A DNA stretch of 64,000 nt. It comes from JACRPH01 sp041665465 (lineage in GTDB: Archaea > Nanobdellota > Nanobdellia > Woesearchaeales > GW2011-AR9). Position 1 is the stretch's first letter. The number at the start of each line of letters is the position of its first letter. Under the pieces are notes generated by a model. The model searched no databases, had not been told where the DNA came from, and saw nothing but the letters and a program-made list of their open reading frames with translations. Location of the stretch: NCBI GenBank assembly GCA_041665465.1, contig JBAYIU010000001.1, forward strand, positions 1,116,001 through 1,180,000. The letters run 5' to 3'. Of this stretch, positions 17,140 to 24,527 are shown in pieces. A program made the position numbers and the translations under genes.

Positions 17140-18129
17140 TTATACTTCTAATTTTTTGTTCGATTCTCTTCTACCAAAAACTTTCATTCTCACGTCTGAG
17201 AATTCTTTTACTAAGTCATGACCTTCCCAACTATTACGTAAAAGGGGATTGGGATTAAGGAAAGTTTCAAAATATTCTCTAATTGGTTGAGGTACATTCT
17301 TTGGGAATTTTTTAGCTAAAGGGTTTCCTCCAAAAGCGTACATCATAGTTAAGGCTAAAGAATAAAGATCAGTTGATGGAAGTGGTGGCCTTAACTCTAC
17401 TAGTTCTGGGGCTGCAAATGCTTCGGTGTATCCTTCTGCTCTACTTTTATGTTTAGGTCTTAAACTGGCGAAACCATAATCTACTAATACGGCATTATGT
17501 TCCTCAGGTTTGATGATAATATTGTTTGGTTTGACATCGCAATGAATTACTCCATTAAAGTGCAAATAATGTAGAGCGTTTAGTAAACGTTGAGTTATCC
17601 ATGATGCATGTTCTGGGTCAATCGGGCCATGTTCTCGCACAATCTTTTCTAATGTTGGTCCGGGAACATAGCTCATCGCAAAGATATAACTCCCATCATC
17701 GGCATGAAAAAAGTCTCTTAAAGTGGGTAAAGAATAATGATTGATGTTCCAAAGTAATTTTGCTTCATGAGCCATGATCAAAGAGTCATCAGGAGACACG
17801 TGCAAGTTTTGTTTCAAACAAGCAAGTTCTTCTAACAAAACATGTTTAGCTTTGTAAGTTACTCCAAACCCTCCTTCAGCAATCTTTTCTAAAACTTGAT
17901 AATTTCCGATAACTCTCTCTTGAGGGAATATCTTTTGGTCATACTTTTTTCTTTTTTCTTCATCACACAATACTTCCCTAGCTTCATTCAATAACTTGGC
18001 AACGTTTTCATTGCCTAGTCCTTTGTCGGGATGATATTTGGTCATTAAGACCCGATAGGCCGCTTCTATTACTCCTGTTCTTGCCCCCGGGCTAACTTCT
18101 AAAACATGATAATAGTTTGGGTTTGCCAT
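17140..18129 (-). CDS. J-domain fused to eukaryotic-type Ser/Thr protein kinase
   Basis: Residues 1-70 form a J domain with the HPD tripeptide at 33-35 (YYHVLEVSPGA start). A protein kinase domain follows from 74: glycine loop AEGGFGVTY (84-92), ATP lysine K106, alpha-C glutamate E122, HCDVKPNN with D198 and N203, D217-YG in place of DFG, and an APE segment in FAAPELVEL. All catalytic residues are present, so it should be active; the J domain could recruit it to Hsp70 clients. It is the first gene of a three-gene operon and is probably leaderless from a TATA element near 18147-18160. Confidence 0.93.
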   Translation of the reverse strand: MANPNYYHVLEVSPGARTGVIEAAYRVLMTKYHPDKGLGNENVAKLLNEAREVLCDEEKRKKYDQKIFPQERVIGNYQVLEKIAEGGFGVTYKAKHVLLEELACLKQNLHVSPDDSLIMAHEAKLLWNINHYSLPTLRDFFHADDGSYIFAMSYVPGPTLEKIVREHGPIDPEHASWITQRLLNALHYLHFNGVIHCDVKPNNIIIKPEEHNAVLVDYGFASLRPKHKSRAEGYTEAFAAPELVELRPPLPSTDLYSLALTMMYAFGGNPLAKKFPKNVPQPIREYFETFLNPNPLLRNSWEGHDLVKEFSDVRMKVFGRRESNKKLEV

Positions 18130-18190
18130 GAGAAATCGTTAGCGAAAGATTTATATATATTTTAGGACACCAGAATGTATACTTGTGTCG

Positions 18191-18211
18191 TTGTGGTTAT
18201 AATAACCACAA
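18191..18211. promoter_or_regulatory. 21-bp perfect palindrome, probable operator
   Basis: TTGTGGTTAT at 18191-18200 and ATAACCACAA at 18202-18211 are inverted copies around one central A. It lies between the kinase operon and the AbrB-PhoU gene, upstream of the latter's TATA element (about 18218-18233). The position fits an activator or autoregulatory site for either side. Confidence 0.65.
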
Positions 18212-18246
18212 ATCACTTAATAATATGTATATAACCTAAGAGGTGA

Positions 18247-19164
18247 ATGGAATTGCGTAGAAAAATCGTTAAGCATGGTCCTTCTTCTTTAACCGTATCT
18301 TTGCCCATGCACTGGGTTAAAAATAATAATCTTAAAAATGGGGATGAGGTTGAAGTATTAGAACGTCCGCGTGAATTGGTAATCTCTGGTGAAGGAAAGA
18401 GAGAGGCAAAAGAGATCACTATTACCTTGAGTAGTAAAAATCCCTTCGTTAAAAGATTATTTAACACTCCTTATCTCCATGGATATGATATAATCAATGT
18501 AAAGTTTGATTCTTATATTGTGATGGAAAAGATATTACAATGTGTTAATGCTTGGAGAAGTTTTGAAGTGATTGAACAAAGAGAAAATTTTTGTAAATTA
18601 AAGAGCATTGCTGAAGCTAAACCTGAAGAGCTGGATGCTATGATTGTAAGAATGTTTAATATCTGCGATACGGTGTTAGAAGAATTATTATTATTTATTA
18701 AAAAAGATGATCTGGAAGCACTTAAAAGGATCTTGCTTTTGGATTCTACCATGACGGGAATAGATTTATTTTGTCGAAGAGTAATTAACACCGGAAAGGG
18801 AATTGAGATCGAGAAAGCTGGTAGTGTTTATTCTATCGTAAGAATCCTAGAGGAAATTTCCGACTTAGCTCGAGATATTGCTAATCGTTGTCCCAAGATT
18901 AGAATGATTCATAAGCAAGAATTTACTAAAATTGTTGAACTATCAATGCAAAGTCTGGTTCTATTACGCAAGATTAGGTATAAGGGAGAAGTAGAATTGA
19001 TGTATGAATATAAAGAACTAAAGAACCAACTTCGTGCTCGTTTTGATAAAGATCATAATTTTAATTCCGAAGAGATGTTTTTCTTTATGACTTTAAGACA
19101 CCTAATCTATGAATTACATGATTTGTCTGGAGAAGTTTTATTATGGGTGAAATGGGGACAATAA
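18247..19164 (+). CDS. AbrB/SpoVT-type DNA-binding domain fused to PhoU-like domain
   Basis: The first 50 residues match the swapped-hairpin AbrB fold (RRKIVKHGPSSLTVSLPMHWVKN, then LKNGDEVEVL and LVISGE). The rest is all-helical with PhoU-type repeats, including ARDIANRCPKI. Such fusions are annotated as archaeal phosphate uptake regulators. It may link phosphate or another metabolite signal to transcription. An ATG at 18247 has GGTGA directly before it, and the transcript may start close to the ATG. A 21-bp palindrome 36 bases upstream is a candidate autoregulatory site, and the kinase operon is divergent from it. Confidence 0.82.
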   Translation: MELRRKIVKHGPSSLTVSLPMHWVKNNNLKNGDEVEVLERPRELVISGEGKREAKEITITLSSKNPFVKRLFNTPYLHGYDIINVKFDSYIVMEKILQCVNAWRSFEVIEQRENFCKLKSIAEAKPEELDAMIVRMFNICDTVLEELLLFIKKDDLEALKRILLLDSTMTGIDLFCRRVINTGKGIEIEKAGSVYSIVRILEEISDLARDIANRCPKIRMIHKQEFTKIVELSMQSLVLLRKIRYKGEVELMYEYKELKNQLRARFDKDHNFNSEEMFFFMTLRHLIYELHDLSGEVLLWVKWGQ

Positions 19165-19225
19165 TTACTATCGGGTAGTCAAGAGTTAGAAAGTTTTATA
19201 AAAGGGCATTTGTCTTGATAATCTT

Positions 19226-20359
19226 ATGTCCGATCTCAGTAATTTAGAACGAGAATTGCTTAAGAGGCCGTTAGTTATTCCTAAAAACGATTGGGAAGAA
19301 GCAACTATCTCTTTGGGTGGAGACGAATTACTGGCTTTTTTTCTTAATGCTGGATTTACGGGTGTTTCAAGTGTGTTGGGGTTAGGGAACTTAGCTACTG
19401 CCCTTTCTGGACCAGTGGGAGAAAAATTTATTTTCTTGGGAAGGCAATCTTATCGAGCACTACAGTTAAGGAAGGAAACTCCAAAAGGTTTACGTCAACC
19501 TACTCTAGCTTATCTAAAAGAAGGGGTAAAGGAAGGAGTAGAGAACCTGGTTTTAGATATTACTTTACATGATCCTACTTATACCGGATTGATGTATTAT
19601 TTTTTAGAAAATCATTCTGATGTTTCTACTCTTCTGGCCTTACCTTTAAGTTTCGTTGCTGGGTTGGTGGTAGCTACAGTAGGAAAAGTTGGGTATAACA
19701 AAGGTAAGAAGTTATGGAACCAACATTCTCTTACTCGAGCAGGTATGGAAAAAGAAGTGCTGTATGAAGTGAGATTTATCTTTCCTCAAGAAGTTACTCG
19801 AAGTCAATTAGAAGAAAATCTTTTCCCTGCATTTGGTCTAGAACCCCAAGGAGAATTAGAATATCAAGATATCTATTTCCCTTGTAAGAGAGAAAGGACT
19901 AAGATCAGATTACGTGATCGTGATACTCCTCAAGGAGAAAGGATGAGATCAGCGCAAGTGGTATTAACTACTCCTGGAAGGGTGGGCGAAAAAGATCAAC
20001 CTTGGAACTGTTATCCTTCTCGCAAGATTAAATATTATCTCCCTTTATCGGACAAGATTTCAGATTTAGATGAAGTTCCTGACGAAAATGTGCGCAAAAA
20101 ATTGCTTTCTTGGAAAGGAAGTGGCGAGAAAAAAGAAGTACGTTTTCGAAGAAGTTTTGCGCGAAACTCTGAGGGGCTCTTAATCGCTATGGATCAGGTA
20201 TTTAATTCTCATCAACGTCCATTTTACGTGTTAGAAGCTAAGGTTTTCCCTAAAGACTTGGGTAAGTTGGTGGGAGTGACTCAGCATATAATGTATCATT
20301 ATGCTCGTGCTTTAATGACAACCTATGGAAAACATGATTTATCTGTCTTGAATAGTTAA
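19226..20359 (+). CDS. Membrane protein with C-terminal CYTH-like domain
   Basis: The N-terminal 170 residues contain hydrophobic, glycine- and alanine-rich stretches (about 32-65 and 130-155) compatible with membrane helices. From about 180 the pattern changes to E-VLYEVRFIF, KIRLRDR, AQVVLTT, KKEVRFRRSF and FYVLEAKVFP, the strand-and-charge pattern of a CYTH-type triphosphate tunnel domain, where paired E and R/K residues bind triphosphates. I am only moderately sure of this domain. A TATA-like element precedes the ATG, and the next gene is convergent and 3 bases away. Confidence 0.5.
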   Translation: MSDLSNLERELLKRPLVIPKNDWEEATISLGGDELLAFFLNAGFTGVSSVLGLGNLATALSGPVGEKFIFLGRQSYRALQLRKETPKGLRQPTLAYLKEGVKEGVENLVLDITLHDPTYTGLMYYFLENHSDVSTLLALPLSFVAGLVVATVGKVGYNKGKKLWNQHSLTRAGMEKEVLYEVRFIFPQEVTRSQLEENLFPAFGLEPQGELEYQDIYFPCKRERTKIRLRDRDTPQGERMRSAQVVLTTPGRVGEKDQPWNCYPSRKIKYYLPLSDKISDLDEVPDENVRKKLLSWKGSGEKKEVRFRRSFARNSEGLLIAMDQVFNSHQRPFYVLEAKVFPKDLGKLVGVTQHIMYHYARALMTTYGKHDLSVLNS

Positions 20360-20362
20360 GAA

Positions 20363-20836
20363 TTAACAGCTTCTAATATTTTCTAAAATCGTTGCTTGTT
20401 CAGTACAAATTTGTTCTGCATCGTACAACACAATCTTGGGAGTAATCTTAATTTGTTTAATCTTTCCACTAACTGATGAATCATAATTTAAGTGTCCTAA
20501 ATAATTGCCTGCTTTAATCATCTTGGCATCATTTAGTTCGTAAGATTCTGCTTTAACCTCACCAATAACACTAAACACTAATCCTTCTACTTTAATATTT
20601 ACTCCATTTTCTAAAGTGAAAGCCACATCTTTCTTAGCTGAATCGTAACATAATTGTTCCTGTCCTCCAATTACTGCTAATTTTAATCCAATCTGTACCG
20701 GGCATTGGGCACTAGACTCTACTTCTGCTGCACCAAAGTTCATCACTACTACCCCCACAGCTACCGCAAAAGAAATAAGTAATAAAGTGACCATTAAGGG
20801 AGTAACACCTTTCTTTTTATGTAAGTGATTAACCAT
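20363..20836 (-). CDS. Type IV pilin/archaellin-like secreted protein
   Basis: The start KKKGVTPLMVTLLLISFA is a class III signal peptide: basic residues, a glycine before the likely cleavage point and a long hydrophobic helix, as in archaeal pilins and archaellin-like proteins processed by a PibD/FlaK-type peptidase. The 100-residue exterior domain is strand-rich with four cysteines. It is the last of three overlapping genes (8 bases shared with the one before). The secretion platform protein at 37962 could export it, but they are not adjacent. Confidence 0.72.
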   Translation of the reverse strand: MVNHLHKKKGVTPLMVTLLLISFAVAVGVVVMNFGAAEVESSAQCPVQIGLKLAVIGGQEQLCYDSAKKDVAFTLENGVNIKVEGLVFSVIGEVKAESYELNDAKMIKAGNYLGHLNYDSSVSGKIKQIKITPKIVLYDAEQICTEQATILENIRSC

Positions 20837-21290
20837 GTTTCCAGTAAGATTTTCCTTTACGTAAGATTTCTTTTACTCTGTGTATTGGTACAAAAATCTC
20901 TTTTCCTTCTTTCATCACGAATATCAAAAAACCTTTTTCAATCTGTTTCAAATGTTTTACTTCATACAACAAATCTTTTTTTTGTAATCGGTCATGGAAC
21001 TTAATATGGAATTCCTGTTTCTGTGGATGTTTATGTATTGCGTGAAGAGCAGCACTTGTTTTTTGCTCTTCTAATTTTAATGGGTCAAATTCTTTTAAGA
21101 TTAATCCCGAGGAGGCTAAGATAATTACCCCTGCAGCTAAACTAACTAAAGGGTTTTGAAGAAACCAGAGATTTCCTACTCCATCCCACAATCCTGCCCA
21201 GAATAAAACTATTCCTATCACTCCAATCATAGCCCAAAAGTAATGTCTTAAATTTTCTGTAGTTAATTGGATCATCTTCATAGCCTCCAA
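20829..21290 (-). CDS. Two-helix membrane protein with DUF504-like C-terminal domain, copy 2
   Basis: Two membrane helices (about 12-35 and 45-66) are followed by EFDPLK, then a domain of strands containing FHDRLQKKDLL and ending EIFVPIHRVKEILRKGKSYW. This end matches the DUF504 pattern (IPxHRI-xI-x-GxxxW). The protein upstream at 21278 has the same layout, so the two are paralogues. The membrane anchor joined to a DUF504-like unit is uncommon. The coding regions overlap by 13 bases upstream and 8 bases downstream, so this is a tight operon with the pilin-like gene. Confidence 0.65.
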   Translation of the reverse strand: MEAMKMIQLTTENLRHYFWAMIGVIGIVLFWAGLWDGVGNLWFLQNPLVSLAAGVIILASSGLILKEFDPLKLEEQKTSAALHAIHKHPQKQEFHIKFHDRLQKKDLLYEVKHLKQIEKGFLIFVMKEGKEIFVPIHRVKEILRKGKSYWKHG

Positions 21291-21718
21291 TAGGTCTTTC
21301 CTTTATACATTACTTCGTTGATACGGTGTAAAGGGATGAACACTTCTTGTCCATTATTCTCATGTTCTACTACCAAACTTCCTCGTTCAACATGTTTTAT
21401 CCGTTCTGCTCTAACTATAACATCTTTCTTTAGAATTTTGTCATGATAATGAATCTCAAATAGGTTCTTATGAGGGTGACCAGTGATAAAATGAGCTACA
21501 CGATTGGTTGATTTATCTAAACTGCCTAGAGGATCAAATTCTTTAAAGATTATCCCGGAAAAGGTAAGTATAGCAAATCCTACAAATAAAGCAACCCATT
21601 CATTTCCGATAGCAGGGATTTCGTACCATCCTTCCCATAACCCTTTCCATACCAGGATAACTCCTAGAGCTGCAGTCAAAGACCATAAAAAATGTTTATC
21701 TTGTTCTCTCAGTATCAT
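21278..21718 (-). CDS. Two-helix membrane protein with DUF504-like C-terminal domain, copy 1
   Basis: Layout and motifs equal those of the next gene: two membrane helices, FKEFDPLGSLD, IHYHDKILKKDV and the terminal VFIPLHRINEVMYKGKTYW, the DUF504 signature. It is the first gene of the operon; a minus-strand TATA element (about 21748-21760) lies 30 bases ahead of the ATG. Two different copies of the same membrane protein ahead of a pilin-like protein suggest a hetero-oligomeric membrane assembly (inference). Biochemical function of DUF504 is not established to my knowledge. Confidence 0.68.
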   Translation of the reverse strand: MILREQDKHFLWSLTAALGVILVWKGLWEGWYEIPAIGNEWVALFVGFAILTFSGIIFKEFDPLGSLDKSTNRVAHFITGHPHKNLFEIHYHDKILKKDVIVRAERIKHVERGSLVVEHENNGQEVFIPLHRINEVMYKGKTYWRL

Positions 21719-21858
21719 CTTTATTCCTCTTTTAGAAGATGATAGGTTATCTGTATATAAATGCTTTTCTTGGGGGGGTATCTACTTGTTAGTGATAAAA
21801 TGCGCAAAGTTTATAAATGAAAAGACGTTTTAGTGTGTATAAAACGAGGTAATTGAAA

Positions 21859-22257
21859 ATGACTATGAGAAATACATTATGTGCGTTAGTTGCTGTTGCT
21901 ACTTTAGCTGTTGGATGTGCTAACTCTGATATTCAGGTTCCACAACCACCTAAATCTGAACCAAATCCTATTGAAACTATTCGTTGGAATGGTGCAGAAT
22001 ACCGAGCTAATTTTAGTAAGGATGGAACTTTAGAATCCTTGGTTCCCTCTGATGTTTCGACCCATCAACCCAGTAATACTGATTGTTATTTCCCTCAAGG
22101 TCAAGAAGATTCTTGTCGAGGATATCTAGATAGAATTCCTTTATCTGCTCAATCCGCAGCAGCAATCAGATCATATGTTCAAGTAATTAGAGAGGTAGAC
22201 TATCGTTTAAAATTAGATGTTTATCTTGCTGAACAAGCTGCTAAGAAGGCAAAGTAA
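21859..22257 (+). CDS. Small predicted lipoprotein, 132 aa
   Basis: The protein has a signal peptide with a lipobox (LAVGC, cysteine near residue 20), so it is predicted to be lipid-anchored outside the cell. The mature part has two cysteines (DCYF and DSCRG) and no recognisable domain. I use the ATG at 21859, which has GAGGT 8 bases upstream, rather than an in-frame TTG at 21853. A TATA element (GTTTATAAATG, about 21808-21818) supplies a promoter with a leader of roughly 20 bases. Confidence 0.68.
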   Translation: MTMRNTLCALVAVATLAVGCANSDIQVPQPPKSEPNPIETIRWNGAEYRANFSKDGTLESLVPSDVSTHQPSNTDCYFPQGQEDSCRGYLDRIPLSAQSAAAIRSYVQVIREVDYRLKLDVYLAEQAAKKAK

Positions 22258-22319
22258 TTTTATTATTTATCTTTAAGTAAAAGTGGTGATAGACAGATTA
22301 TTGATTGGGAGATTTAACT

Positions 22320-23090
22320 ATGGCAGAAAAAAAAGAACTGGGAGAAGTATTAGGAATTGTTAGTCCCGAATTACCTTATTCTTACTTTATATCTCAAAAT
22401 CAAGTTATCACTGCGGAAGTGGATATCTTGGGTTTTGTTTTAACGGATATTCTTGCAGGATTGCTTCCTTCATATCAATCCAGAGCTGCTGAATTAAGAG
22501 CTCCTTTTTATACTCGTTTGGCTCAGATTCAAAGTGATGGTCCAAGAATGGAAGATGTGCCTATTTTTTTAGATTTAGTCAAATCTTCAGTATCTAATAA
22601 AATTAAGGAATGGAGCGAAGACCACCCTCAAGAGATGAAAGAGATAAAAGTAAGGCATCCCTATATTCTTGGCATTTCTAATGCCCGAGCCGATTATTTG
22701 TTTTTTGATTTCTTGAATCAGTATGTTTTGTCCGATCTATCTCTCGAAAGACAAACGGAATTATTTAATTGGGCATCCTCACAAGTAAGTTCTTCTGACT
22801 GCTTTGGTATGTGGAAAAACTTGAAAGGAATGTTAACTGAACTCGAATCAGAATTAGCTCATCGAAAATATCATCGATGGGTGGATCGAGAAGATGTAAA
22901 AAGAGAAAAAGGTCGTACTTTTGAATATTCTGGTGGAGGAAACCGAGTCGAATACTTCGCTCACTTTGCAGCAGTTAGTGGTTTAGATTATCATGGATTT
23001 GATTTTGGGGCAAGACCAAAAGGCCATAGTGATTTAGGCCACCACCAATTTAATGTGATTATGCATAAGATTCCGTTATTTGAGAGATGA
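22320..23090 (+). CDS. Hypothetical protein, 256 aa
   Basis: I do not recognise this soluble, mostly helical protein. Its C-terminal third contains GGGNRVEYFAHFAA and ends in a histidine-rich stretch (GHSDLGHHQFNVIMH), which could bind metal. The ATG at 22320 has GGAG 8 bases upstream and is preferred to a TTG at 22305. Its stop overlaps the next start by 4 bases, so it is translated with the following membrane protein and endonuclease V gene as one operon. Confidence 0.62.
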   Translation: MAEKKELGEVLGIVSPELPYSYFISQNQVITAEVDILGFVLTDILAGLLPSYQSRAAELRAPFYTRLAQIQSDGPRMEDVPIFLDLVKSSVSNKIKEWSEDHPQEMKEIKVRHPYILGISNARADYLFFDFLNQYVLSDLSLERQTELFNWASSQVSSSDCFGMWKNLKGMLTELESELAHRKYHRWVDREDVKREKGRTFEYSGGGNRVEYFAHFAAVSGLDYHGFDFGARPKGHSDLGHHQFNVIMHKIPLFER

Positions 23091-23629
23091 ACATGAATGT
23101 TACAGAACTGCCCATAATCGGAGGAATTAAAGAATTATCCCCCTTAGAAGCAGAGCTGTTAGATCAACCTCAACCAGAAACTTCTCTTCTTGGAAAAGTA
23201 GCAAATGCTTATTATTCTCCTAAATGTTTTGAACAACATGGTAGGCTCTATGAAAGATTAGGAATAAGGTATTTTAAAGAAAAGTTGATGCAACTTCGAA
23301 GGAAAGTCCCTTACTCATCTGTAGGAGTACAATACGGGAATAATTATTTTATTGGTCAAGAAGATCGTAATGTTGTTTCATTACAAAAATTTGAATCTGA
23401 AACAAGATATAATGAATTTGTTCACGCTCTAGTACAAGGGGGACTAGTAGCACATATGGGACTTTCCTTAATTGCAGATAGTCCTGATACTCTAGTAGTG
23501 AGTTTACCTCTTTTCATTGTAAATGGATATATCTTGATGACACAAAGATGGAACCGAAACAGAGTTTACAATACTCTCGATGTGTTAAGAGAACAATATC
23601 ATCAAACAATTACTAAAGGGGTAGCATAA
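23087..23629 (+). CDS. Membrane-associated protein, possible CrtO-like acyltransferase relative
   Basis: The segment YERLGIRYFKEKL near residue 56, an N-H-x-type pattern around NEFVHAL and a final NRNRVYNTL after a hydrophobic helix resemble the short CrtO-type glycosyl-carotenoid acyltransferase family, which would fit a lipid-modifying role. The match is by eye and weak. At least one hydrophobic segment lies near residues 122-150. It overlaps the upstream gene by 4 bases and ends 1 base before the endonuclease V gene. Confidence 0.4.
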   Translation: MNMNVTELPIIGGIKELSPLEAELLDQPQPETSLLGKVANAYYSPKCFEQHGRLYERLGIRYFKEKLMQLRRKVPYSSVGVQYGNNYFIGQEDRNVVSLQKFESETRYNEFVHALVQGGLVAHMGLSLIADSPDTLVVSLPLFIVNGYILMTQRWNRNRVYNTLDVLREQYHQTITKGVA

Positions 23630-23630
23630 G

Positions 23631-24275
23631 ATGGACACTTTAGAACTACGTCGAGAACAACAGAGATTAGCTTCTAAGATAGTTCTACGTGACGGATTCG
23701 AAGAAATAAAAACTATTGCTGGAATTGATACTCAGATTGTAGGAAATAAACTTCTAGCTTGTGTAGTGGTGTGTGAATATCCTTCTTTAAAGGTGATTGA
23801 ATCTCAGACTTATACTTTAAACAGTCCTCTGCCTTACAAGCCGGGATTTCAAGCATACAGAGAAATGCCGGCTATGATCGAAGCTTACAATAAACTAAGC
23901 CAAGAAGCAGATGTAATCCTAGTGAAGGGAGAAGGAATATTACATCCTCGAAGGATGGGGGTGGCTTCACATCTGGGATTAAGTTTGAATCAAGCCACTA
24001 TTGGTATAAGTGCTAGTTTAACTTTAGGGAAGGTTAACGAAGGAAAGATAATTTATGATAATGAAGTATGTGGTTTTGAGATAGTTACTCGGGAACATGC
24101 TAATCCAGTGTACATCTCACCTGGCCATTTAATCACTTTAGGGTCAGCGTTAGAACTAGTTACTAAGACTTTACGTTATCCGCACAAGATGCCAGAACCT
24201 TTACATTTAGTTCATAAGATTCTTAGAAGAAATATCAAAGAAGAAGGTTTTCCTAACGTTGAAGAAAAGAAATAA
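23631..24275 (+). CDS. nfi: Endonuclease V-like protein with a changed catalytic site
   Basis: The 214-residue protein follows endonuclease V throughout: AGIDTQI with D33, PYKPGFQAYRE with E78, the HPRRMGVASHLG segment from 105 and PGHLITLGSALE with the late histidine. Endonuclease V cuts nucleic acid next to deaminated adenine (inosine). The third acidic ligand, normally the D of VDGxG, is K99 here (VKGEG), with E101 two residues on. The enzyme may use E101 or have lost cleavage while keeping binding. It is the last gene of a three-gene operon. Confidence 0.82.
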   Translation: MDTLELRREQQRLASKIVLRDGFEEIKTIAGIDTQIVGNKLLACVVVCEYPSLKVIESQTYTLNSPLPYKPGFQAYREMPAMIEAYNKLSQEADVILVKGEGILHPRRMGVASHLGLSLNQATIGISASLTLGKVNEGKIIYDNEVCGFEIVTREHANPVYISPGHLITLGSALELVTKTLRYPHKMPEPLHLVHKILRRNIKEEGFPNVEEKK

Positions 24276-24333
24276 CCGTTCTCTTAAAAGATTTAGTAAA
24301 GTATATTAACTACTTATTTTTCTTTTGAGAACC

Positions 24334-24474
24334 ATGGTTAAAACAACATTAATTGTAGATAAGAATAAATCTATGAAATTAGGTGGGGAAACCTACTACT
24401 ATTGCACCAAAGGAGAGAAGATGGCTGGACAATATTTACCTGCTAGCTGGCTCAAACAGCAGGGTTTAATCTGA
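24334..24474 (+). CDS. Small orphan protein, 46 aa
   Basis: An ATG at 24334 opens 46 codons (MVKTTLIVDKNK to QQGLI). A TATA-like element (AGTATATTAAC, about 24300-24310) lies the right distance upstream for a leaderless transcript, and a hairpin with a T run overlaps its stop codon, so the unit looks like a complete mini-gene. The sequence has YYYC and a tryptophan near the end; no family is recognised. Confidence 0.6.
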   Translation: MVKTTLIVDKNKSMKLGGETYYYCTKGEKMAGQYLPASWLKQQGLI

Positions 24475-24489
24475 ACCGCTGTTTTTTTT
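24455..24489 (+). terminator. Hairpin with T-tract after the 46-aa gene
   Basis: AACAGC (24455-24460) pairs with GCTGTT (24478-24483) and GGTT (24463-24466) with AACC (24474-24477), with a 2-base bulge and a 7-base loop. T residues run to 24489. It looks like a bacterial-type intrinsic terminator and overlaps the stop codon at 24472-24474. Confidence 0.68.
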
Positions 24490-24495
24490 GATAAT

Positions 24496-24508
24496 CTTTA
24501 TAAAATAC
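24496..24508 (+). promoter_or_regulatory. TATA element of lysS
   Basis: CTTTATAAAATAC lies about 26 bases ahead of the lysS ATG and just after the terminator at 24455-24489, giving an independent, probably leaderless transcript. Confidence 0.55.
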
Positions 24509-24527
24509 CTCTCCCCTCTTCTTTATT

